Positions 26,379 through 34,683 of a stretch of DNA of 64,000 nucleotides are shown in pieces. The number at the start of each line of letters is the position of its first letter. The first letter of the stretch is position 1. Location: contig CAWEDI010000036.1 in the NCBI GenBank assembly GCA_963807735.1, forward strand, positions 1 to 64,000, given 5' to 3'. This DNA is from Roseiarcus sp963807735 (GTDB lineage Bacteria; Pseudomonadota; Alphaproteobacteria; Rhizobiales; Beijerinckiaceae). The notes under the pieces were generated by a model. It saw nothing but the letters and a program-made list of their open reading frames with translations. It was not told the origin of the DNA and did no database searches. Position numbers and translations under genes: made by a program.

Positions 26379-28250
26379 TCAGGCCTCTGGCAGCCCGGCC
26401 TTGCGCAGAGCGTCGAACCACGGCGGCCAGTACGGCCCGCGCCCCATAAGCCATTTGACGCTGAGCTTGGGATTGAGGCGACGGGCCTCGGCCAACGCCG
26501 TCTTCGCCTCGTCCATGTCGCCCTTGGCGGCGTGCGCCGCGGCCATATGAAGGTAAGGGTAAAACGCCTTGTATCCGGCGTCGATCGCCTTGTTGCTTTC
26601 TTCAATCGCGGCGTCGAAATTTCTGAGACCAAGTTCGGCGCTCGCCATGTTATCGTGAAAATAACCCGTTCTTGGATCGCGGGGACTGAGACGCATTGCT
26701 TCCCGCACGTCGGATTTGGCTTGTTCAAATTGACCTAAAGCCGACTCGGCGACGGCGCGATTTGCATAAGCTGTCGGATAATTTGGGTTGACCGCGACCT
26801 CGGCGTCGGCGACGCGGAGGCCTTCCTTGGGGCGGCCCGACTGGGTCAGATACAGGCTTTTGGTCGTGTAGGCGAACAAGGTGCCGGGCGCGAGGGCGAT
26901 GGCGCGATCGGCTTGACCGATTATTCTGGCCTCATAATCGGTTTCGGGGTTCGTCCAACCGAAAGTATATTCCATGTCGTAAGTAATAGCGTTGCCCGCC
27001 AACGCCTGCGCGTCGTTGGGATCAATCTTGAGCGCCTGTTCGAACCAGGCGCGAATGGCGGCGTTGTTGTCCTTCGTCGGTTGCTCGGTAAACCGCCAAA
27101 GCGCTTCGTTACCGCGCATGATGAGGTCGATGACGTCGGGGTTCCGGGTGTGGGCGCCCATTTCAGCTTCCGCGCGCAGGAGCTCGTAGTTCAGCGCATT
27201 GGCCAATCGGGCGACCACCTGATCTTGCAACTTGAACAGGTCGGCCAGGTCTTCCTCGAAGCGGTCGGCCCAGATGTGCGCCCCCGTTTCGGCGTCGATG
27301 AGTTGCGCGTTGACGCGCACCCGGTTCTGATCGCGCTGCACCGATCCTTCGAGCACGTAGCGAACGCCGAGTTCCTTGCCGATCTCCTTGGCGTCGACGC
27401 TTTTTCCCTTGAACGTGAAAGCGGTGTTGCGAGCAATCACGAAACTGTCGCGGATGCGCGAGAGGTCGGTTGTCAGGTTCTCGGTGACGCCGTCGGCGAA
27501 ATAGTCCTGGCTCGGATCGTTCGAGAGGTTCGTGAACGGCAGCACCACGATGGAGAGATGCGCGGGCGGGGCGCCGGTCGCGACAGCGGACGCGGAGCGG
27601 TTTTGGCTAAAGAGATACCAGGCTGCGCCTACGAGAACGACGAGGGCGCCGGCGCCGGCGACGAGCGCAGTCGGCATCGATCGTTGCTTCGTCAGGCGCG
27701 ATCTGGCGGGCCGCGCGATCGCCGATGCGCCCACTTGCAGCGAATACGCCCGCACGGGATCGGCGATGTTTTTGAGAGCAGTCGGCCCGAGGTCCGTCAC
27801 CGCGAGATCAAGCCGCCCCTTCACCTGCCGGTAGGCGTCCTCGGAAAGACAGATCGCGCCCGGTTTGGCGATGCCTTCCAATCGAGCGGCGATGTTGACG
27901 CCATCGCCCATCAGGTCGCCGTCGCTCTCCTCGACCACGTCACCGAGATGAATGCCGATACGAAAGTCGATGCGCTGGTCGGTCGGCAGGCCTGCGTTTC
28001 GCTCGAACATGGCGTGCTGCACCGCGATCGCGCATCGCACCGCCTCGACTACGCTACGGAACTCGACGAGCGCCCCGTCGCCGGTTCGCTTGAACACGCG
28101 CCCGTTCTGACTGGCGACAGTGGGGTCGATGAGTTCGAATCGCAGGGTCCGCAACCGCGCGAGCGTGCGGTCCTCGTCCGCGCTCGCCATCCGGCTGAAG
28201 CCGACGACGTCGGCGGCCAGGATTGCAGCGATCTTGCGGGTTTCGGCCAT
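26379..28250 (-). CDS. Class III adenylate/guanylate cyclase with TolB-like and TPR domains
   Basis: 623 residues. The cyclase domain (about 8-165) has both metal aspartates, D14 in ADVVGFS and D58 in KRTGDGALVEF, the base-selecting K54 and the transition-state pair N119/R123 in GVNIAARLE, so it looks catalytically complete. A transmembrane helix follows at 193-214. Residues about 233-340 match the periplasmic TolB/FlgO-like domain (LPFTNLSNDPSQDYFADGVTENLTTDLSRI), and the remainder is TPR repeats. This inside-cyclase, outside-sensor plan is frequent in Rhizobiales; the lysine at 54 suggests ATP as substrate. Its ligand is unknown. Confidence 0.92.
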   Translation of the reverse strand: MAETRKIAAILAADVVGFSRMASADEDRTLARLRTLRFELIDPTVASQNGRVFKRTGDGALVEFRSVVEAVRCAIAVQHAMFERNAGLPTDQRIDFRIGIHLGDVVEESDGDLMGDGVNIAARLEGIAKPGAICLSEDAYRQVKGRLDLAVTDLGPTALKNIADPVRAYSLQVGASAIARPARSRLTKQRSMPTALVAGAGALVVLVGAAWYLFSQNRSASAVATGAPPAHLSIVVLPFTNLSNDPSQDYFADGVTENLTTDLSRIRDSFVIARNTAFTFKGKSVDAKEIGKELGVRYVLEGSVQRDQNRVRVNAQLIDAETGAHIWADRFEEDLADLFKLQDQVVARLANALNYELLRAEAEMGAHTRNPDVIDLIMRGNEALWRFTEQPTKDNNAAIRAWFEQALKIDPNDAQALAGNAITYDMEYTFGWTNPETDYEARIIGQADRAIALAPGTLFAYTTKSLYLTQSGRPKEGLRVADAEVAVNPNYPTAYANRAVAESALGQFEQAKSDVREAMRLSPRDPRTGYFHDNMASAELGLRNFDAAIEESNKAIDAGYKAFYPYLHMAAAHAAKGDMDEAKTALAEARRLNPKLSVKWLMGRGPYWPPWFDALRKAGLPEA

Positions 28251-28363
28251 CGTGCCTCACACGATGAATGATAGCACAAAGGCCGAACCGTGCCCGATTG
28301 CCGGCTTTTCGGGTCGATTTTCGCCACGGCGCCGCCAATCCGCGCACCGAGCGTTCGCTCGCC

Positions 28364-28786
28364 TCAGCCGACGATCTCGTTGCCTGCAAACCACTGCGCG
28401 ATCTCCTGCGCCGCGGTCTCCGGCGCGTCGGAGCCGTGCACGGAGTTCTCGCCCATCGACAACGCAAATTGCTTGCGGATCGTGCCGGCGGCGGCCTTCT
28501 CCGGATTGGTCGCGCCCATCGTCTCGCGATATTTGGCGATCGCGTTTTCGCCTTCGAGCACCTGCACCACGACCGGCGCCGCGGTCATCATCTCGACCAG
28601 CTCGCCGAAAAACGGGCGCTCGCGATGGACGCCGTAGAACGTCTCGGCCTGCGACCGCGTCATATGCACGCGCTTCTGCGCGATGATCCGCAGGCCCGCC
28701 GCCTCAATCGCTGCGTTGACGGCGCCGGTAAGGTTGCGGCGCGTCACGTCCGGCTTCAATATGGAGAAAGTGCGTTCGAGGGCCAT
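28364..28786 (-). CDS. ndk: Nucleoside-diphosphate kinase
   Basis: 140 residues. The phospho-accepting histidine is H117 in the signature ENSVHGSDAPE, and MALERTFSILKPDVTRRNLTGAV plus YGVHRERPFFGELVEMM are canonical. The enzyme equalises NTP pools by transferring the gamma phosphate. Its promoter should lie in the 50-base divergent space shared with the downstream plus-strand gene. Confidence 0.98.
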   Translation of the reverse strand: MALERTFSILKPDVTRRNLTGAVNAAIEAAGLRIIAQKRVHMTRSQAETFYGVHRERPFFGELVEMMTAAPVVVQVLEGENAIAKYRETMGATNPEKAAAGTIRKQFALSMGENSVHGSDAPETAAQEIAQWFAGNEIVG

Positions 28787-28839
28787 TGGGATCTCTTGAC
28801 GGGGTTCGGGAAAGCGGCGCGCTTATAGCGGCGGGGTTG

Positions 28840-29127
28840 ATGAGCGACAAGGCGATCCTGGTGACGGAGAAGGGCGGGGAGCCGCTTCGGTTCGAAGTGC
28901 GTGTCCGCGAGGGCGAAGGCGAGACGCGCCACGAGGTGACGCTGAAAGCCGGCGATCTCGCGAGGCTCGGCGCGGGCAAGGGCGGCGCGGCGCTGGTCAG
29001 GGCCGCCTTCGCCTTTCTGCTGGACCGGGAGCCGAAGGAGGCGATCCTGGGCCGCTTCGATCTCATCGTGATCGCGCGCTATTTCCCCGAGTTCGAGCGC
29101 GCGCTGCCGGGCTATCTCGCCCGATGA
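28840..29127 (+). CDS. Conserved hypothetical protein
   Basis: 95 residues, no signal peptide or membrane segment: a beta-rich N-terminal half (ILVTEKGGEPLRFEVRVREGEGETRHEVTLKAGDL) followed by helices (ALVRAAFAFLLDREPKEAIL and FPEFERALPGYL). The last codons overlap the ATG of the YjbQ gene, so the two are very likely co-translated. I do not recognise a named family. The gene is divergent from ndk. Confidence 0.7.
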   Translation: MSDKAILVTEKGGEPLRFEVRVREGEGETRHEVTLKAGDLARLGAGKGGAALVRAAFAFLLDREPKEAILGRFDLIVIARYFPEFERALPGYLAR

Positions 29128-29543
29128 GACAGGCGACGCAGGTCTTCCGCATCGAAACGCGGGGGCGCGGACTCGTCGAGTTCACCGACGACGTGGCGCG
29201 CTGGCTTTCGGGCGAAGGGTTTGCGACCGGGCTGCTGACGCTGTTTTGCCGCCACACCTCCGCATCGCTGGTGATCCAGGAAAACGCCTCGCCCGAAGTT
29301 CTGATCGACTTGGAGGCGGCGTTCGAGCGACTCGCGCCCGAGGCGCCCGGCCTCTATCGCCACGCTGACGAGGGTCCCGACGACATGCCAGCGCACATCC
29401 GGACCGCGCTGACCGGCGTCAACCTGTCGATCCCCGTCATCGGCGGCCGGATGGCGCTCGGGACCTGGCAGGGGATTTACCTGTTCGAGCACCGCCGCCG
29501 GCCGCATCGGCGCGAGGTGGCGGCGCATGTGATTGGGGAGTAG
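29124..29543 (+). CDS. YjbQ family protein (UPF0047)
   Basis: 139 residues with the family motifs FCRHTSASLVIQENASPEVLIDLEAAFERL, HADEGPDDMPAHIRTALTG and the metal-site region GRMALGTWQGIYLFEHR. The conserved His, Asp and Glu residues form a metal-like active site in the trimer; E. coli YjbQ shows weak thiamine-phosphate synthase activity, which is why some annotations call it a secondary thiamine-phosphate synthase. The physiological function is not settled. It overlaps the preceding gene by four bases. Confidence 0.9.
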   Translation: MRQATQVFRIETRGRGLVEFTDDVARWLSGEGFATGLLTLFCRHTSASLVIQENASPEVLIDLEAAFERLAPEAPGLYRHADEGPDDMPAHIRTALTGVNLSIPVIGGRMALGTWQGIYLFEHRRRPHRREVAAHVIGE

Positions 29544-29550
29544 GGCGTCG

Positions 29551-29937
29551 TCACCAGAGGCGGGCGACGCCGAAGGCGTCGAACAGGCGCTCTTTTGAAA
29601 CCAGTGTGAGGCGCTCCGTGATCGCCTGCGCAATCAGCATCCGATCGAAGGGGTCGCGGTGTTCGCCGGGGAGCGAACCCGCCTTTTCGCCATGGGCGAC
29701 CGTAATCGGCAGTTCGTAGAATTGATAACGCCGGAGCACTTCACCAAACCGTCCAACGACCGGGGCCGCGCTCGGCAGCTTGCCGATCCGGTATTTGGTC
29801 GCGATTTCCCAAGACGTCGCAGCGCTGACAAAAGCGGTGTTTGCGGTATCGGCTATCGCGTCGCGGGCGGTCGTCGAAAGCGCCCTGTTGCCTGAGAGCC
29901 ACCAGAGCAGCGCATGCGTGTCCAGCAACAGCTTCAC
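29551..29937 (-). CDS. VapC-type PIN-domain toxin
   Basis: 128 residues: LLLDTHALLWWLSG supplies the first catalytic Asp (D6), SAATSWEIATKYRIGKL the glutamate, and HRDPFDRMLIAQA the C-terminal acidic cluster that together bind magnesium in PIN ribonucleases. This subgroup usually pairs with a Phd-type antitoxin, and one lies immediately upstream with three bases between. The toxin probably cleaves RNA when freed from its antitoxin. Confidence 0.93.
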   Translation of the reverse strand: MKLLLDTHALLWWLSGNRALSTTARDAIADTANTAFVSAATSWEIATKYRIGKLPSAAPVVGRFGEVLRRYQFYELPITVAHGEKAGSLPGEHRDPFDRMLIAQAITERLTLVSKERLFDAFGVARLW

Positions 29938-29940
29938 CGA

Positions 29941-30171
29941 CTATTCCCAGGCCCGCAATTCCTCCTCGGGAAGCGGCTCCAGGATTTCGTCGCCGACGTT
30001 GAGTTCGCCTTTCATCGCCCCGAAAACGCGCAGCTCCGAAGGCGGCGAATAGGGCGAGAGTTTCGCAATCGGTTTCTTCCCTCGCGCGAGCACGATTTCC
30101 TCGCCCGCCTCGACGCGCGCAAGCAATTGCGAAAGTTGTGTCTTCGCCGCGTGAATGGTGACGATCTTCAT
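29941..30171 (-). CDS. Phd/YefM-type antitoxin
   Basis: 76 residues with the Phd fold at the N-terminus (MKIVTIHAAKTQLSQLLARVEAGEEIVLARGKKPIAKL) that dimerises and binds DNA, and an acidic C-terminus (EILEPLPEEELRAWE) that should wrap the toxin. The ATG at 30171 is chosen over a TTG two codons upstream because AGGT lies at a reasonable distance. Regulation is likely by self-repression at the palindrome that begins ten bases upstream. Confidence 0.92.
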   Translation of the reverse strand: MKIVTIHAAKTQLSQLLARVEAGEEIVLARGKKPIAKLSPYSPPSELRVFGAMKGELNVGDEILEPLPEEELRAWE

Positions 30172-30180
30172 ATTCAATAC

Positions 30181-30202
30181 CTAGCTAATGCAGGTTAGCT
30201 AG
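30181..30202. promoter_or_regulatory. Probable autoregulatory operator of the Phd/VapC pair
   Basis: A perfect eight-base inverted repeat CTAGCTAA-TGCAGG-TTAGCTAG begins ten bases before the antitoxin start codon. Phd-family antitoxins bind palindromes at this position and repress their own operon. The core tetranucleotide TAGCTA makes each arm itself partly self-complementary. Confidence 0.65.
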
Positions 30203-30443
30203 TCAAGCTTCGGCATTGCGCCAAGATTGGTTGAAGGCATTGCCGCCGTTTTCCGAGAAGAGGCGTCACCCGCTTTACCGGCGACGGTTGCGGCCGAACG
30301 GTTCGTCACGCGGCTCGCGTAAAAACATATTTAATATGTTATTTCCGTCTCCGACGACGATCGCCGGCGTGCTCAGGCCTGGAAACCGCGGGTCAATTTT
30401 CGGCGCCTAAGCCCCTGAAACGACTATCGCGCGGACTGCCCTC

Positions 30444-31226
30444 TCACCCCATCCCCTCCACCGCCTCGATCAGCAGCCGCATGTCCTCTTCCCGCGACAG
30501 CCGGTGCTCGCCGTCGCGGATAAGCGTCAGCGTCACCGGGTCCATCGGCATGTGCTCAACGAGCGTCATGGCGTGCTGATAGGGCACGTCGGGGTCCTTC
30601 ATGCCCTGCAGAATCCGCACTGGCGCGTGGCTGCGCACGATGCCGCCCAGCAGCAGATGCTTGCGCCCGTCCTCGATCAACGCGCGGGTGTACACGTAAG
30701 GCGCCGTCGAATAGGCGGAGGGGCGCTCATAGCGGCCGTCGCGCAGGATCGCCGCGCGGGCCTCGTCAGGCAGGCGCGGCCACAGCAGGGCCTCGGTGAA
30801 ATCGACCGCCGGGGCGATCAACACCATGCCCGCGAGCCGGTCGAGTTCGCCTGCCTCGGCAAGCCGGCGCGCGGCGAGCAGGGCGATCCAGCCGCCCATC
30901 GACGAGCCGACGAAAATCTGCGGGCCGCTTGAGACCGCGCGCAGGACCGCGAGGCTCTCTTCGAGCCAGCGGCCGATCGTCCCTTGCTCGAAATCGCCGC
31001 CGGAGACGCCGTGGCCGGAATAGTCGAAACGTAGGAACGCCCGGCCGTCGCGTGCGCAAAAATCGTCGAGCGCCAGGGCTTTGGTCGACTCCATGTCGGA
31101 TTTGAAGCCGCCGAGCCAGACGATCCCCGGTTTCGCGGCGCCGGCGGCGGGACGCAGGCGGTAGGCGATGCGGCGCGAATTTTGGCCCGCGCCGACGTCG
31201 AGAAATTGCGGTTTTCCGGAATTCAC
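30444..31226 (-). CDS. Alpha/beta hydrolase
   Basis: About 260 residues. The nucleophile elbow is GSSMGGWIALLAA, the acid lies in GMKDPDVPYQHA and the histidine in DGEHRLSREEDM; the oxyanion region is GIVWLGGFKSDMESTKA and FDYSGHGVSGGDF is typical of esterase/lipase-like members (monoacylglycerol lipase group and palmitoyl-thioesterase-like ABHD10). The start is taken as GTG at 31226 (VNSGKPQFLDV) since the frame further upstream is not protein-like. The substrate is unknown. Divergent from the glycosyltransferase. Confidence 0.87.
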   Translation of the reverse strand: MNSGKPQFLDVGAGQNSRRIAYRLRPAAGAAKPGIVWLGGFKSDMESTKALALDDFCARDGRAFLRFDYSGHGVSGGDFEQGTIGRWLEESLAVLRAVSSGPQIFVGSSMGGWIALLAARRLAEAGELDRLAGMVLIAPAVDFTEALLWPRLPDEARAAILRDGRYERPSAYSTAPYVYTRALIEDGRKHLLLGGIVRSHAPVRILQGMKDPDVPYQHAMTLVEHMPMDPVTLTLIRDGEHRLSREEDMRLLIEAVEGMG

Positions 31227-31315
31227 GCTTTCATGACTCCGATGATTCGCCCCCGTCGCCGAGAGCTCGCCCCCAGCCTGCCGCGCCCGAGTCGCGCCCG
31301 CAAGGCGGCGTTTGC

Positions 31316-32521
31316 ATGCGCCCCGACATGATCGCCCCCGCGCCGGGCTTCGCACGGACCCGTCCCAGCCTCGCCGGCCGCACGATTCTTCAGGTTTTGC
31401 CGCGTCTCGATGCGGGCGGGGCGGAGCGCACCACGCTCGACGTCGCCGCGGCGGTCGTGCAGGCGGGCGGCCGCGCGCTGGTCGCCTGCGCGGGCGGCCG
31501 AATGGTCAGCGATTTGCAACTCGTCGGCGGCGTCTGGCTGCCGTTTCCGGCCGACGTCAAGAACCCGTTGTCGATGCTGTTCAACGTGCGCAAACTGGCG
31601 CGGCTCATCGTCGAGGAACGCGTCGACGTGGTGCATGCGCGCTCGCGCGCGCCGGCCTGGGTGGCGCTCGGCGCATCGCGCATCATCGAGCGGCCGCTGG
31701 TGACGACCTATCACGGCGCCTACGGCGGCGGCGCGCTCAAGCTGCGCTACAATTCGGTGATGGCGCGCGGCGACGCGGTGATCGCCAATTCGCATTTCAC
31801 CGCCGAGAGCATAGCCAATCTCTACCCGTTCGCGCGCGACAAGCTGCGCGTGATCCATCGCGGCGCGGACTTGCGCGCGTTTTCGCCCGCCGCGGTCGAT
31901 CCCGCCCGCGTCACCGATCTTCGGCGCGCCTGGGGCGTGGCGCCGCACGAGCGCATCGTGCTGCTCGCCGCGCGGCTCACCGGCTGGAAAGGCCAGCGCC
32001 AGTTGATCGAGGCGGCGGCGAAGCTGAAGCTGGAGGGTGTGCGCTACGTGCTCGCCGGCGACCCGCAGGGCCGCGACGGCTATGTCAAAGAGCTCGACCG
32101 CAGCATCGAGGCCAAGGGGCTCAAGGGCGCGGTAAGCCGCGTCGGCCATTGCCGCGACATGCCGGCGGCGTTCCTGGCCGCCTCGGTGGTCGCCGTGCCT
32201 TCGACCGAGCCCGAGGCGTTCGGGCGCAGCGCGGTCGAGGCGCAGGCGATGGGGACGCCGGTGGTGGTGTCCGACCTCGGCGCGGTGCCCGAGACGGTGC
32301 TCGCGCCGCCCGACATTCCCGCGGAGTCCCGCACCGGCTGGCGCGTTCCCGCCGGCGACGTCGCGGCGCTCGCCGAGGCGCTCGGCGCCGCGCTGAGCCT
32401 GGGCGCGACCGCGCGCGATGCGATGGCGCGCCGCGCGCGCGCCCATGTCGAGCGTCATTTTTCGCTGGAGCAGATGACCCGCGACACGCTCGAAGTCTAC
32501 GAGACGCTGATCCGCGCCTGA
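31316..32521 (+). CDS. Family 4 glycosyltransferase (GT-B)
   Basis: 401 residues: the N-terminal domain has LPRLDAGGAERTTLDVA and DVVHARSRAPAWVALGA, and the C-terminal nucleotide-sugar domain has LLAARLTGWKGQRQLIEAAAKL and the EX7E motif region STEPEAFGRSAVEAQAMGTPVVVSD. Retaining GT-B enzymes of this kind build lipopolysaccharide, capsule or glycolipids at the inner membrane. Its end is one base from the convergent ETF-QO gene. The sugar donor and acceptor cannot be told. Confidence 0.92.
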   Translation: MRPDMIAPAPGFARTRPSLAGRTILQVLPRLDAGGAERTTLDVAAAVVQAGGRALVACAGGRMVSDLQLVGGVWLPFPADVKNPLSMLFNVRKLARLIVEERVDVVHARSRAPAWVALGASRIIERPLVTTYHGAYGGGALKLRYNSVMARGDAVIANSHFTAESIANLYPFARDKLRVIHRGADLRAFSPAAVDPARVTDLRRAWGVAPHERIVLLAARLTGWKGQRQLIEAAAKLKLEGVRYVLAGDPQGRDGYVKELDRSIEAKGLKGAVSRVGHCRDMPAAFLAASVVAVPSTEPEAFGRSAVEAQAMGTPVVVSDLGAVPETVLAPPDIPAESRTGWRVPAGDVAALAEALGAALSLGATARDAMARRARAHVERHFSLEQMTRDTLEVYETLIRA

Positions 32522-32522
32522 C

Positions 32523-34199
32523 CTACATGTCCTGGTAGTTCGGTCCGCCGCCGCCTTCCGGCGGCACCCAGGTTATGTTCTGCGCCGGGTCCTTGATGTC
32601 GCAAGTCTTGCAGTGCACGCAGTTCTGCGCGTTGATGACGAAGCGCGGATCGGTCTTCTTGACCTCGTCGGCATAGACCACTTCGTAGACGCCGGCGGGG
32701 CAATAGAGCCGCGCCGGTTCGCCGTAGCGCGGCAGATTCTCGCGGATCGGGATCGTCGGGTCGGTCAGCCGCAGGTGCACCGGCTGATCCTCTTCGTGAT
32801 TGGTGTTGGAGAGAAACACCGAGGTCGATTTGTCGAAGGTCAGCTTGCCGTCGGGCTTAGCGTAGACGAGCGGCGTCACTTCCGCGAGCGGCTTCAGCGA
32901 TTTGGCGTCCGACTTGCCGTGCGCCATGGTGCCGAACATCGAGCCGCCGAACAGTTCGTTGCTCCACATGTCGAGACCGCCGAGCGGCACCCCGAGCGCC
33001 AGCCCGAACCGCGTCCACAGTGGCTTGACGTTGCGCACCAACTGCAAATCGCGGCCGATGTCGGACTCGCGCCAGCCGGACTCGTAGGCCGCCAGTTCGT
33101 CGTAGGCGCGGCCTTCGGCGAGCGCCGCATGGGCGGCCTCGGCGGCCTGCATGCCGGAGAGGATCGCATTGTGCGAACCCTTGATGCGCGCGAAATTGAC
33201 GAATCCCGCGGAGCAACCGAGCAGCGCGCCGCCGGGGAACGTCAGCTTCGGCACGGACTGCACGCCGCCCGAGGAGATGGCGCGCGCCCCGTAGGACAGC
33301 CGCTTGCCGCCCTCGAAGTGATCGCGCATCAGCGGGTGCGTCTTGAAGCGCTGGAACTCGTCGAACGGCGACAGGGTCGGATTGACGTAGTTGAGGTGAA
33401 CCACGAAGCCGACCGCCATCAGGTTGTCGCCGTAGTGGTAGAGAAACGAGCCGCCGCTCGCGCCGCGTCCCAACGGCCAGCCGAAACTGTGCTTGACGAG
33501 GCCCTTGTGGAAACGGGCGGGATCGACGCGCCACACCTCTTTCAGCCCGATGCCGAATTTCTGCGGATCGCGGCCCGCGTCGAGCGCGAACTTGGCGATC
33601 AATTGCTTGGCGAGCGAGCCGCGCGCGCCCTCGGCGATGAAGGTGTATTTGCCGCGCAGCTCCATGCCGCGGGTGAAGGAATCCTTCGGGTGGCGGTTGC
33701 GGTCGACGCCCATGTCGCCGGTGGCGATGCCGACCACCTCGCCGCGCTCGCCGTAGAGAACCTCAGTCGCCGCGAAGCCGGGGTAGATTTCAACGCCCAG
33801 CGCCTCGGCCTGCGCCGCCAGCCAGCGCGTCAGCGCGCCGAGCGAGCCGATGTAGTTGCCGTGGTTGTTCATCAGCTTCGGCATCGGCCAGTTCGGCAGG
33901 CGCACGCCGCCGGAAGGGCCGAGCAGATAGAAACGATCCTCCGTCACCTGCGTCGTCAGCGGCTGCTCCGGGTCGTCGCGCCAGTCCGGCAGCAGTCGGT
34001 TGAGGCCGATCGGGTCAACCACCGCGCCGGAGAGGATATGGGCGCCGACGACCGAGCCTTTCTCGACCACAACGACGGTGCGTTCGGGATCGAGCTGCTT
34101 CAGCCGGATCGCCGCCGCGAGGCCGGCCGGACCGGCGCCGACGATGACGATGTCGTACTCCATCGCCTCGCGCGGGGGCAGTTCAGTCTCGCCGGCCAT
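32523..34199 (-). CDS. Electron transfer flavoprotein-ubiquinone oxidoreductase
   Basis: 558 residues. The FAD-binding VIVGAGPAGLAAAIRLKQL is at about 18-37; the middle carries the ubiquinone-binding region, and the C-terminus has the 4Fe-4S cluster cysteines in CPAGVYEVVY and NAQNCVHCKTCDIKDPAQNITWVPPEGGGGPNYQDM. The enzyme passes electrons from reduced ETF (fatty acid and amino acid oxidation) to the quinone pool at the inner membrane. No etfAB gene is adjacent. Complete and of normal length. Confidence 0.97.
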   Translation of the reverse strand: MAGETELPPREAMEYDIVIVGAGPAGLAAAIRLKQLDPERTVVVVEKGSVVGAHILSGAVVDPIGLNRLLPDWRDDPEQPLTTQVTEDRFYLLGPSGGVRLPNWPMPKLMNNHGNYIGSLGALTRWLAAQAEALGVEIYPGFAATEVLYGERGEVVGIATGDMGVDRNRHPKDSFTRGMELRGKYTFIAEGARGSLAKQLIAKFALDAGRDPQKFGIGLKEVWRVDPARFHKGLVKHSFGWPLGRGASGGSFLYHYGDNLMAVGFVVHLNYVNPTLSPFDEFQRFKTHPLMRDHFEGGKRLSYGARAISSGGVQSVPKLTFPGGALLGCSAGFVNFARIKGSHNAILSGMQAAEAAHAALAEGRAYDELAAYESGWRESDIGRDLQLVRNVKPLWTRFGLALGVPLGGLDMWSNELFGGSMFGTMAHGKSDAKSLKPLAEVTPLVYAKPDGKLTFDKSTSVFLSNTNHEEDQPVHLRLTDPTIPIRENLPRYGEPARLYCPAGVYEVVYADEVKKTDPRFVINAQNCVHCKTCDIKDPAQNITWVPPEGGGGPNYQDM

Positions 34200-34291
34200 T
34201 GACGCAACTCCTCATGAGCGGTCTCGGCGATAACAGAAACATGCCCTCGCGCAAGCGCGCAAGGCCGTTGGATAAGGCTACCGCGGGAAGA

Positions 34292-34570
34292 TCACGCCCG
34301 CCGCCGCGCGGCCAGCGCCGCACGCTTGCGCGTGGGTCGGCCGAGCAAGTCGATCAGCGTCAGGCCAATGAGCATCGACAGACCCGAGAAGGTCGCGAAC
34401 AGCGCTAGCGAGATCACCAGGGGGTAGCCAACCATCGCCACCGAAGCGACCAGCGCGACGACGACCAGGGCGATCAAATGATACTTGGCGGCGGCGAGCT
34501 TGCCGACGACGCCTTGCGAGGACGCACGGAAATCGGGAGCAAGCAAGGCGGGGCGGGCGACGGCGTTCAT
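34292..34570 (-). CDS. Small two-helix membrane protein
   Basis: 92 residues with two hydrophobic segments (about 30-50, KYHLIALVVVALVASVAMVGY, and 52-76, VISLALFATFSGLSMLIGLTLIDLL) and a basic C-terminal tail RPTRKRAALAARRRA that should face the cytoplasm. I do not recognise a family. It stands alone between ETF-QO and the S9 peptidase, both on the same strand. Confidence 0.6.
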   Translation of the reverse strand: MNAVARPALLAPDFRASSQGVVGKLAAAKYHLIALVVVALVASVAMVGYPLVISLALFATFSGLSMLIGLTLIDLLGRPTRKRAALAARRRA

Positions 34571-34683
34571 AGAAAATGTCCACGGGTTCGAAGGGTAGGG
34601 CGGTGCCCTTTTGGCGCCGCCGCGCGCACTTCGCCTTGCGATGCATCAATCTGCTGCAACGCAGCAAGTCGCGGCGAAATGTC

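Noticed and set aside
30216..30410. 64-codon plus-strand frame between the toxin-antitoxin pair and the hydrolase
   Set aside because: No ribosome site, irregular codon use and no conserved features; treated as intergenic.
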